A stretch of DNA of 5,448 nt from Prevotellaceae bacterium UBA1716 (GTDB taxonomy: Bacteria; Bacteroidota; Bacteroidia; Bacteroidales; Bacteroidaceae), in assembly GCA_002317225.1 (NCBI GenBank), contig DCIW01000172.1, positions 1 to 5,448 on the forward strand, in the 5' to 3' direction. Below are positions 1 through 5,448 of this stretch, in pieces; within the stretch, counting starts at the first letter, position 1; every line of letters starts with the position of its first letter. Position numbers and translations under genes: made by a program. Under the pieces are notes generated by a model. The model ran no database searches, was not told the DNA's origin, and worked only from the letters and a program-made list of their open reading frames with translations.

Positions 1-1
1 T

Positions 2-1555
2 ATTCCTGTCATCACGGGAGTTCGCGTCTGTGATCCAGCAGCAGCAGACAGTCTCTTCTCAAAGTCATCTCAAGGACAGACCGTTGCAATCATCGGTCGC
101 AACCTCAATGATATCCGCAAGATAACTATCAACGGATACGAAGTAGGTTTCTCTTCAACAATGAATACCGACCATAGTGTCATCATCAATATTCCTTCTG
201 AGGCAAACGGTTTCCCTCTCGGAGCGTTCAATCCTGATGTTACCGAAGAAATCTATATTGAAACTACACATGGTTCATGCACATATCCATTCCAGGTTCT
301 TACTGCAGCACCATCGCTCAAGCGTATCCAGTGTGCTTATCCTCGTAAGGCAGGAGATATCCTTAATGTCTATGGTTCGAACCTCGTAAGTATCAATAAG
401 GTTTACTTTACTGACACTAAGGCTGCAGAACTTGACACAACTAAGTGGGAGGAAGTTCCTGGCAATCATGTTGATGCCAAGTACAAGACTGTTGTTATGG
501 AACATTACCTCGACAACAAGACCCAGAACTATACTACAGATTCACAACTTGCAGTGGACATCCCAGAACTTCCATTCGATGAAGGAACATTCGTGATCGA
601 GTGTGCTGCAGGTACAGTTTACATCCCTTACACAAAACTCCCTGGTGTTCCAGTCATCAAGTACGTATCTACTGATATGCCTGAAATCGGTGAGAACCTT
701 ATCATCAAGGGTAATGAGTTCGTCCAGATTGAGTCTGTTACATTCGGTGACGTAACATACACAGCAGACGAAATGGTTATTGCTGAATCTGAGGACGAAA
801 TCAATATCCTTATCACAAAGGTTCCAACTAAGGGCAATAGCAACCCAACACTTGCACTCAAGACTGTAGGTGGCGAGGCTAAGGTTGAAAACTTCTACGA
901 TTACAGCACACTTCTCATCGATTTCGATGCAGCAGAAGCTCCAACTGATAACGGTTGGGATCCAAACGCAACATACGAAAGTGCTGCTTCGGCAGGAACA
1001 GAATGGGCATCAACAGGCAGATATGCTCGTATCAACGTCGAGAGCGAAGGTCAACAATGGTGGGGCAAGATGATCTTCTACCGTTACAACTGGGAAGATA
1101 ATATTTTCCCACTCCCAGGTGACAATGTAATATCTGAAGATACTCCAGCAAAAGACATCTATCTCGCAATGAACGTTTACAACAATGGTTCTGACTATAA
1201 CAACGGAGTATTCGCGGGTTATCTTAGATATACCATCTGGCCTCCAACTGCTGACACTGGCACAACAACCGGTTATCAGTATGATAACTTCGAGTGGACC
1301 GACTATGAAGCTGGTGAATTCGACAATCTTGTAGGTCCTGTACTTGCAGACTGCGAAGGCAATGCTCCTATGGGCAAGTGGTATCGTCATGTATTATGCC
1401 TCAACAACATACCAGCTTACCAAGGTCTTACTTACAAGGATATCAAGGCTCTCGGTATTGGTAACATCCGTATTCAGTCTATCAATCAGTCCACTAAGCA
1501 AGGTAAGATTGATATCTGCATCGATAATATCCGTCTCATCAAGAAAAACTGGTAA
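2..1555 (+). CDS. Surface glycan-binding protein, SGBP-B-like (5' end outside window)
   Basis: The reading frame is open from base 2 to the TAA at 1553-1555, giving 517 visible residues. The ATG at 161 is internal (visible residue 54), because the frame continues upstream with domain-like sequence, so the true start and signal peptide lie outside the window. Three Ig/IPT-TIG-like domains can be seen at about residues 2-103, 104-214 and 215-301. Each carries a 'G-x-x-h-x-h-x-G-x-N/E' strand-turn motif (GQTVAIIGRNL, AGDILNVYGSNL, IGENLIIKGNEF). A C-terminal domain (about 303-517) holds nine of the ten visible Trp residues (W319, 335, 353, 354, 364, 413, 432, 460, 517), as expected for an aromatic glycan-binding surface. 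Three Ig-like domains plus a terminal binding domain is the known layout of SGBP-B of the Bacteroides ovatus xyloglucan locus. The role inferred is capture of a beta-glucan at the outer membrane. It sits 7 bases upstream of the GH5 gene, so the two are probably co-transcribed. The exact ligand cannot be read from sequence. Confidence 0.85.
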   Translation: MPVITGVRVCDPAAADSLFSKSSQGQTVAIIGRNLNDIRKITINGYEVGFSSTMNTDHSVIINIPSEANGFPLGAFNPDVTEEIYIETTHGSCTYPFQVLTAAPSLKRIQCAYPRKAGDILNVYGSNLVSINKVYFTDTKAAELDTTKWEEVPGNHVDAKYKTVVMEHYLDNKTQNYTTDSQLAVDIPELPFDEGTFVIECAAGTVYIPYTKLPGVPVIKYVSTDMPEIGENLIIKGNEFVQIESVTFGDVTYTADEMVIAESEDEINILITKVPTKGNSNPTLALKTVGGEAKVENFYDYSTLLIDFDAAEAPTDNGWDPNATYESAASAGTEWASTGRYARINVESEGQQWWGKMIFYRYNWEDNIFPLPGDNVISEDTPAKDIYLAMNVYNNGSDYNNGVFAGYLRYTIWPPTADTGTTTGYQYDNFEWTDYEAGEFDNLVGPVLADCEGNAPMGKWYRHVLCLNNIPAYQGLTYKDIKALGIGNIRIQSINQSTKQGKIDICIDNIRLIKKNW

Positions 1556-1562
1556 TTGAACA

Positions 1563-3053
1563 ATGAAAAAGATTTTTAATATTACAAGCATAGTTCTCGC
1601 ACTTCTTACGGCTCTGGTTTTCCAGAGTTGTAAGAGCGAGGAAGCACCATCAGCTTCGAAGATGGATGTCTATCGCGACACAGAGAAGATTGATGCACTC
1701 AATTTCAATATGGGTTCTGCATTCTGCATGATTGGTCTCGATTGTGATCAGGATTGGGAAGCAACTTGCCCTGACGAATGGTGTACTATCTCTAACCACG
1801 CTGGTTATGGTTACACAAACAAGAAGTCATACATCAAAGTGAATGTAGGAAAGAACAAGGGTGAAGCACGTACCACAAACATCACCTTCACATCGGGCAA
1901 TATGACAAAGGTTCTTCCTGTCACTCAGAAGGGAACTGCATCTGACCCAGGCGACACATTTGAGTCTGCATTTGAATTCGTAGAGAATCTCCATTATGGT
2001 TACAACCTTGGTAACACACTCGATGCTGACCCACAGGTTGGTTCATATTTCCGTCCAAAGTCAGACCTCGATTGGGAAACTTCATGGGGTCAACCTGTCA
2101 CTACACAAGAAATCATTGATTCACTTGCAGGAAAAGGCATGAATGTAATTCGTATTCCTGTCACTTGGTTCCCTCACATGGACAAGACTTGGGTTTGCCG
2201 CGACGTTTGGATGAATCGTGTTCAGGAAGTAGTTGACTATGTAATCAATGCTGGTTGCTATTGTATTCTTAATGTTCAGCACGACACAGGTACTCGTGGC
2301 ACTCGTAATGATGGTGCAGGTTGGTTGCGTGCTGACATGGACGAATACGAGGAATCTTCTGCAAAGTTCAAGAGCCTTTGGACACAGATTGCAACCCGAT
2401 TCAAGGATTACAACGAGAAACTTCTTTTCGAGGCATTCAACGAAATCCTTGACAAGAATGACACTTGGGGTGATACTTCCGACCCACAGGCTTACGAAGT
2501 TGTTAATAAGTTGGAACAAGACTTTGTAGATGCAGTTCGAGCAACTGGTGGCAACAACGAATTCCGCAATCTCATCGTAAACCCTTATACTGCAGGTAAT
2601 ACAGAAGCCAAATTGGCAGGTTTCCAAGTTCCTAACGATATCCATTCGAACCATATCCTTGCTTCAATCCATACTTACGACCCATACAATTTCTGTAACG
2701 ACAATAGTGGAAAAGACTACGATTACAACATCTATATGTGGGACAAGGCATGCGAAACTGAGATTGATGACATCACTCTTCGTGTAAACAATCGTTTCAA
2801 CGACCTCGGTATACCTTATATATATGGTGAGTTTGGTGCTATCGACACTCAAAAGGACCTTGGCGAACGTATCAAGTATGCTACTTATGTGATGAGCAAG
2901 TTCAAGGATTATGGCACTACAGGTCTCTGGTGGATGGGCCTCTTCGACCGCAAGAAGCTCACATGGACAGAAGACAAGAAGGATGAAAACAAGAAAACTG
3001 TTTCATTCTCATCCGATGAACTTCTTGATGCTCTTATAAATAATTGCAAATAA
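1563..3053 (+). CDS. BACON-GH5 endo-beta-glucanase, surface lipoprotein (probably GH5_4)
   Basis: This complete 496-residue protein is predicted to cleave internal beta-1,4-glucosidic bonds of a plant glucan (xyloglucan, mixed-linkage glucan, glucomannan or cellulose-like). Residues 1-22 form a lipoprotein signal ending in a lipobox (VFQSC), with C23 as the lipidation site. The following KSEE resembles the Bacteroidetes surface-export signal, so an outer-face location is likely. A BACON domain spans about 43-123. The GH5 barrel (about 134-496) opens with GYNLGNTLDA and shows R197 (VIRIP), N293-E294 (acid/base, FEAFNEI), H370 and Y372 (IHTYDP), nucleophile E423 (YGEFGA) and W456/W457. The NVQHD segment (237-241) has Gln where GH5 enzymes usually have the conserved His. 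Length and layout match BoGH5A-type xyloglucanases. The ATG at 1563 is chosen because it directly precedes the signal peptide; no Shine-Dalgarno is visible, as is usual in this phylum. Its 7-base gap from the binding-protein gene indicates an operon, and a terminator follows. Substrate assignment is inference. Confidence 0.92.
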   Translation: MKKIFNITSIVLALLTALVFQSCKSEEAPSASKMDVYRDTEKIDALNFNMGSAFCMIGLDCDQDWEATCPDEWCTISNHAGYGYTNKKSYIKVNVGKNKGEARTTNITFTSGNMTKVLPVTQKGTASDPGDTFESAFEFVENLHYGYNLGNTLDADPQVGSYFRPKSDLDWETSWGQPVTTQEIIDSLAGKGMNVIRIPVTWFPHMDKTWVCRDVWMNRVQEVVDYVINAGCYCILNVQHDTGTRGTRNDGAGWLRADMDEYEESSAKFKSLWTQIATRFKDYNEKLLFEAFNEILDKNDTWGDTSDPQAYEVVNKLEQDFVDAVRATGGNNEFRNLIVNPYTAGNTEAKLAGFQVPNDIHSNHILASIHTYDPYNFCNDNSGKDYDYNIYMWDKACETEIDDITLRVNNRFNDLGIPYIYGEFGAIDTQKDLGERIKYATYVMSKFKDYGTTGLWWMGLFDRKKLTWTEDKKDENKKTVSFSSDELLDALINNCK

Positions 3054-3066
3054 AATACTAATTAAG

Positions 3067-3111
3067 GTGTAAGGTTGCGATTTTTCACTCGTAACCTTAT
3101 ACTTTTTTATT
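3067..3111 (+). terminator. Rho-independent terminator of the SGBP-GH5 operon
   Basis: A 14-base-pair stem (3067-3080 with 3089-3102) contains two G-U pairs and no mismatch. Its loop is 8 bases (3081-3088), and a run of six T follows at 3103-3108. It begins 13 bases after the GH5 stop codon, marking the operon's 3' end and separating it from the next gene. Confidence 0.9.
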
Positions 3112-3160
3112 GCATTATTCGCATATTTTGACAATGGTGTTTTTTTATTCAAAAAAGGAA

Positions 3161-3189
3161 TTGTAAAAGATTTATTTTGCCTATTTTTG
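3161..3189 (+). promoter_or_regulatory. Bacteroidetes-type promoter for the secreted modular protein gene
   Basis: TATTTTTG at 3182-3189 matches the Bacteroidetes -7 consensus TAnnTTTG exactly. A TTG at 3161-3163 lies 18 bases upstream and fits the -33 element. Transcription would begin near 3195-3200, leaving a leader of about 65 bases before the ATG at 3264. The match is by eye. The surrounding DNA is AT-rich, so chance matches are possible, but this one lies correctly between a terminator and a gene start. Confidence 0.6.
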
Positions 3190-3263
3190 CAAACGAAAAC
3201 AACTATTTCTTTTTATAAAGATACTAAATTAACTAAAATATTATAAACTTAAAAACATTTTCT
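3190..3263 (+). promoter_or_regulatory. AT-rich, probably unstructured leader of the secreted protein gene
   Basis: This stretch between the proposed promoter and the ATG is very rich in A and T. It contains no Shine-Dalgarno-like GGAGG and no convincing stem-loop or riboswitch fold. The A-rich bases just before the start codon (AAACTTAAAAACATTTTCT) are typical of Bacteroidetes translation initiation, where an unstructured AT-rich leader replaces the Shine-Dalgarno. Confidence 0.4.
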
Positions 3264-5045
3264 ATGAAGAAATTTTTACTTTCTCTCGTTGCTATTCTTT
3301 CTGCTCTCTCTATGAGTGCAAAGGAAGACGTTGTCACAGAAGCAACAGTTTATGAATTTGCAAACGGATGGGCATGGAACACCGTTAAGGGCTACAGCGA
3401 AGGTCTCGTTTCTGACGCAGACTCAAAGACTGTAGATCTCTCAAATGTCGTTTACACAGACATGAGTGCTTACGACTATCTCGTAGTGGAATACTCTTCT
3501 ACTGCAGACGTTAACCTCATCATTCAGTATAACTGTACAGGTGTTTATGGAGAGTGGGGTCCAGAATTCAACACTGGTTCTGCAACTTGCTTCTCTTCTC
3601 CTTCAGAGACTTACGCTGCTGTTAAGCTCACAGACCTCAAGAACACTGTTAACTGTGTAGCTCTTCAGAATGGTGCTACTACAGGTACAATGAATGTGTC
3701 TGCAATGTATTTTGCAACATCTGAAGAATATGAGGCTGTAAAGGCTAAGTACGAGGCTGCTGAGACTGGTGCTTCTGAAGACCTTTCACTCACTGACCTT
3801 AATTCTGGTTGGCAATCTTCATACGATGCGACTACTCAGACTATCACATTTGAAGGTGATTGGACTGGTCGCGGATGGTGGCTTGCTGGTAAGGATTGCA
3901 GCCGTTTCACAAAGGTAGTAATCGAAATCGAGCCAGTCGCTCACTATTGTCAGCTTATTGCGGAATATGGAACAGATGGCGACAACAAAGACGGTGAAGC
4001 TCAGTCTGCAGGATGTGCTGCTGGTGAAACAAAGATAGTACTCTATCTCGATGAAGCTCGCAAGCAGCATGTACTTCAATTCTATCTTCAGTCAGAAAAA
4101 GCTGGTAAGATTAAGATTGTAAAGGCTTACCTCTCTGGCGACGCAGCTCCTTCTGTACTTACTGAAAACCTTTCTGGTGCTGGTGAAGTTACCGTCAAAG
4201 GTGGCGACTTCGGTTGGAACAACGGTACATGGCTTGGTAAGTCATCTTTGAATCCTAAGTTCAAGAATATCGTATTCGAAATCGAATATACTGAAAAGCC
4301 AATCAGCATCGTTGTACAGTACCCAGGTGATGACTACAACGTAAATCAGATTTGTGCTGCTACTACTAAGGCTTGTAAGATGGTATTCCCTATCCCTGCT
4401 GATGCAACAGGTATCAACCAGTGGGCTATCCAGAACTTCAACAAGGACGTAACTGGTAACATCGCTGCTGGTGATTTCAAGTGCAATATTACTAAGGTTT
4501 ACCTCACTTCTGAGGATGTAGAGAGCGATTATCCAGTATGGGTTGACCCATCTGAAGCTAAGGCTCCACTTTATGTTGTAGGTGATGTTGAGGGTGCTTC
4601 TTGGAGTGATTTCACACAGAGTACAGCTACTCTCGAGTACAACAACAACTTGGCTCAGTATGTAGGTGTAATCACTGTAAATGACAGTTGGGAAGGTAAC
4701 GGTTGGTTCGTTATTACTCCAACACTTGGTACTGCAGAAGAACTTGCAGCAAGCGACTGGACAAACTTCAACGCTGCTCGTATGTCTGTATCTTCTGACT
4801 ATGGTACTCTTAACGAAACTGCAACTCTCGTTCAGGGTGTAGACCAGAGCTTCAAGCTTGCTGCTGGTACTTACACACTCTATGTTGACCTCACTGCAAT
4901 GACTATCAAGATTGAAGCAGGCAACACAGGCATCAAGTCTGCTGCTACTTCTTCTCTCAAGTCTGGCAAGTTCGTTGAGAACAACACTATCGTTATCTAC
5001 AAGAACGGTAAGAAGTTCAACGTAGCAGGCTCTCTTATCAAGTAA
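3264..5045 (+). CDS. Secreted multi-module protein, putative glycan-binding (SusE/F-like module, C-terminal sorting-like tail)
   Basis: This 593-residue protein is not one I can assign to a named family as a whole. Residues 1 to about 19 are a signal peptide (Lys-Lys, hydrophobic core, cleavage near S18/A19). There is no lipobox, since the first Cys is C91, so it is not a lipoprotein. Three related beta-rich modules follow at about 24-151, 174-292 and 298-417; module 1 ends in a charged helix-like linker (152-170). A fourth module (about 434-552) starts APLYVVGDVEG and ends in a Gly-Thr-Tyr beta hairpin (AAGTYTLYVDLTAMTIKIE), resembling domains of SusE/SusF-type outer-membrane binding proteins. 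The tail (about 566-593), ending in KNGKKFNVAGSLIK, looks like C-terminal sorting tails of exported Prevotella proteins. No catalytic motif is visible, and Trp/Tyr-rich loops (W36, W183, W205, W206, W317, W323, W475, W481) suit carbohydrate binding. The gene has its own promoter and terminator, so it is not part of the upstream operon. Glycan binding is an inference; an adhesin or structural surface protein is the main alternative. Confidence 0.85.
   Translation: MKKFLLSLVAILSALSMSAKEDVVTEATVYEFANGWAWNTVKGYSEGLVSDADSKTVDLSNVVYTDMSAYDYLVVEYSSTADVNLIIQYNCTGVYGEWGPEFNTGSATCFSSPSETYAAVKLTDLKNTVNCVALQNGATTGTMNVSAMYFATSEEYEAVKAKYEAAETGASEDLSLTDLNSGWQSSYDATTQTITFEGDWTGRGWWLAGKDCSRFTKVVIEIEPVAHYCQLIAEYGTDGDNKDGEAQSAGCAAGETKIVLYLDEARKQHVLQFYLQSEKAGKIKIVKAYLSGDAAPSVLTENLSGAGEVTVKGGDFGWNNGTWLGKSSLNPKFKNIVFEIEYTEKPISIVVQYPGDDYNVNQICAATTKACKMVFPIPADATGINQWAIQNFNKDVTGNIAAGDFKCNITKVYLTSEDVESDYPVWVDPSEAKAPLYVVGDVEGASWSDFTQSTATLEYNNNLAQYVGVITVNDSWEGNGWFVITPTLGTAEELAASDWTNFNAARMSVSSDYGTLNETATLVQGVDQSFKLAAGTYTLYVDLTAMTIKIEAGNTGIKSAATSSLKSGKFVENNTIVIYKNGKKFNVAGSLIK
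3333..4514 (+). repeat. Three divergent protein-level repeats (beta-sandwich-like modules)
   Basis: Three segments of the encoded protein align by eye, although the DNA has diverged. The first shared block is AYDYLVVEYS (69-78), RFTKVVIEIE (214-223) and KFKNIVFEIE (332-341). The second, 13-14 residues further on, is LIIQY (85-89), LIAEY (231-235) and IVVQY (349-353). The final strand is VSAMYFATSE (145-154), IVKAYLSGDA (285-294) and ITKVYLTSED (409-418). Each module begins near a Gly-Trp motif (G35-W36, G182-W183, G316-W317). This points to ancient duplication of one jelly-roll-like domain. Confidence 0.7.
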
Positions 5046-5071
5046 TTACAAATTACAAATACTCAAACAAA

Positions 5072-5106
5072 AGAGGACATATCACTTCGATATGCCCTCT
5101 TTTTTT
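5072..5106 (+). terminator. Rho-independent terminator after the secreted protein gene, possibly bidirectional
   Basis: A 12-base stem (5072-5083 with 5089-5100) has one A-C mismatch (5077/5095) and a 5-base loop. It is followed by T at 5101-5106. A-T pairing can extend the stem outward to 5069/5103. The A-rich flank at 5065-5072 becomes a T-rich tract on the other strand, so it may also end transcription of the convergent dehydrogenase gene. Confidence 0.88.
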
Positions 5107-5152
5107 GTTGGTATTACGAGAATGAGTATGAACTATTTAATTAAATCAGGTA

Positions 5153-5448
5153 TTACAAAACAGACTTATAAAGTTCAACGATTTCAGCCTCTGTTACATC
5201 ACGAGGATTACCTGGTGTGCAAACATCAGCAATTGCCTGTTGAGCAAGTGCAGGAATATCTGCTTCAGTGATGTTAAGATCAGAAAGATGCTGTGGAATT
5301 CCAACTCGAACGCTGAGCGCACGAACTGCATCAACTGCTGCCTGAGCTGCCTCTTCAGCACTCATGCCAGTAGTGTCAACACCCATTGTCTTTGCAATTA
5401 TACCATACTTCTCAATACACTTAGGCATATTGAACTCCATGACGCGTG
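5153..5448 (-). CDS. fucO: Iron-containing alcohol dehydrogenase, lactaldehyde reductase (FucO)-like, C-terminal part
   Basis: The - strand frame runs in from the right edge to a TAA at 5155-5153, giving 97 visible C-terminal residues of a family usually about 380-390 long. The Met at 5440-5438 is internal: the frame continues upstream (RVMEFN), and this segment matches the family's conserved 'VMxxN' helix region rather than a protein start. Family features include KYGIIAKTMGVD, GMSAEEAAQAAVDAV, VGIP, ALAQQAIADVCTPGNPRD and the terminal EIVELY helix, all closely paralleled at the end of E. coli FucO. FucO reduces L-lactaldehyde from fucose or rhamnose breakdown to 1,2-propanediol with NADH in the cytoplasm. 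The iron ligands and Rossmann domain lie outside the window, so a general alcohol or butanol dehydrogenase of the same family cannot be excluded and the symbol is tentative. It converges on the secreted protein gene with a 107-base gap and is not part of its operon. Confidence 0.85.
   Translation of the reverse strand, partial: RVMEFNMPKCIEKYGIIAKTMGVDTTGMSAEEAAQAAVDAVRALSVRVGIPQHLSDLNITEADIPALAQQAIADVCTPGNPRDVTEAEIVELYKSVL

Noticed and set aside
161..163. ATG at 161 as the start of the surface glycan-binding protein
   Set aside because: The same frame is open back to base 2 and encodes a plausible Ig/IPT-like half-domain (GQTVAIIGRNL). The peptide from 161 has no signal sequence, so this Met is internal.
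1010..1390. Open frame on the - strand (126 codons) inside the binding-protein gene
   Set aside because: It is fully contained opposite the Trp-rich binding domain and has no recognisable features; a shadow frame.
2121..2654. Long open frame on the - strand (177 codons) inside the GH5 gene
   Set aside because: It lies wholly opposite a strongly supported GH5 coding region, has a composition without recognisable domains or signal, and no promoter or leader. It is an antisense shadow of the codon pattern.
3131..3164. Imperfect inverted repeat (ACAAT...ATTGT with inner T-run/A-run) just upstream of and overlapping the -33 element
   Set aside because: The pairing is almost all A-T with an internal loop and is expected by chance in such AT-rich DNA; too weak to call an operator.
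5044..5057. Tandem AATTACA repeat right after the secreted protein stop codon
   Set aside because: Two copies of a 7-base AT-rich unit are too short to indicate a mobile element or functional repeat.
5135..5146. Perfect 12-base palindrome ATTTAATTAAAT between the convergent genes
   Set aside because: It consists only of A and T in an AT-rich spacer, with no promoter beside it; likely chance.
5438..5440. ATG at 5440 (- strand) as the start of a small 95-residue protein
   Set aside because: The sequence is the C-terminal quarter of an iron-containing alcohol dehydrogenase and the frame continues to the window edge, so it is a fragment of a longer gene rather than a small gene.

Overview
The window looks like a piece of a Bacteroidales genome, most likely Prevotella or a close relative. 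The evidence is a glycan-binding surface protein followed at once by a BACON-GH5 lipoprotein, a lipobox followed by Lys and acidic residues, the absence of Shine-Dalgarno sequences, and a TAnnTTTG-type -7 promoter element. This is a lineage-level inference from sequence style, not a species call.

Left part (2-3053, + strand): the tail of a polysaccharide utilization locus (PUL). The first gene enters from outside the window. It encodes the last 517 residues of a cell-surface glycan-binding protein with three Ig/IPT-like spacer domains and a Trp-rich C-terminal binding domain, the layout known for SGBP-B proteins of xyloglucan and related beta-glucan loci. Seven bases later begins a complete outer-membrane lipoprotein with a BACON domain and a GH5 endo-glucanase domain (probably subfamily 4). 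The pair would capture and cut a beta-1,4-glucan-backbone polysaccharide at the cell surface. SusC/SusD-type genes would be expected upstream, outside the window. A strong hairpin terminator closes this operon.

Middle (3054-5106, + strand): a separate single-gene unit with its own Bacteroidetes-type promoter, an AT-rich leader and a strong terminator. Its product is a 593-residue secreted protein with no recognisable catalytic domain: signal peptide, three divergent copies of a beta-sandwich module of about 120-130 residues, a fourth module resembling the SusE/SusF-type domain, and a short C-terminal tail resembling sorting tails of exported Bacteroidales proteins. It is the least explained and most interesting gene here, plausibly a multi-site glycan-binding protein.

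Right edge (5107-5448): the 3' end of a convergent gene on the - strand encoding the C-terminal quarter of an iron-containing alcohol dehydrogenase of the lactaldehyde reductase (FucO) type. It meets the middle gene tail to tail across a possibly bidirectional terminator. No tRNA, rRNA, CRISPR array or mobile element was seen.
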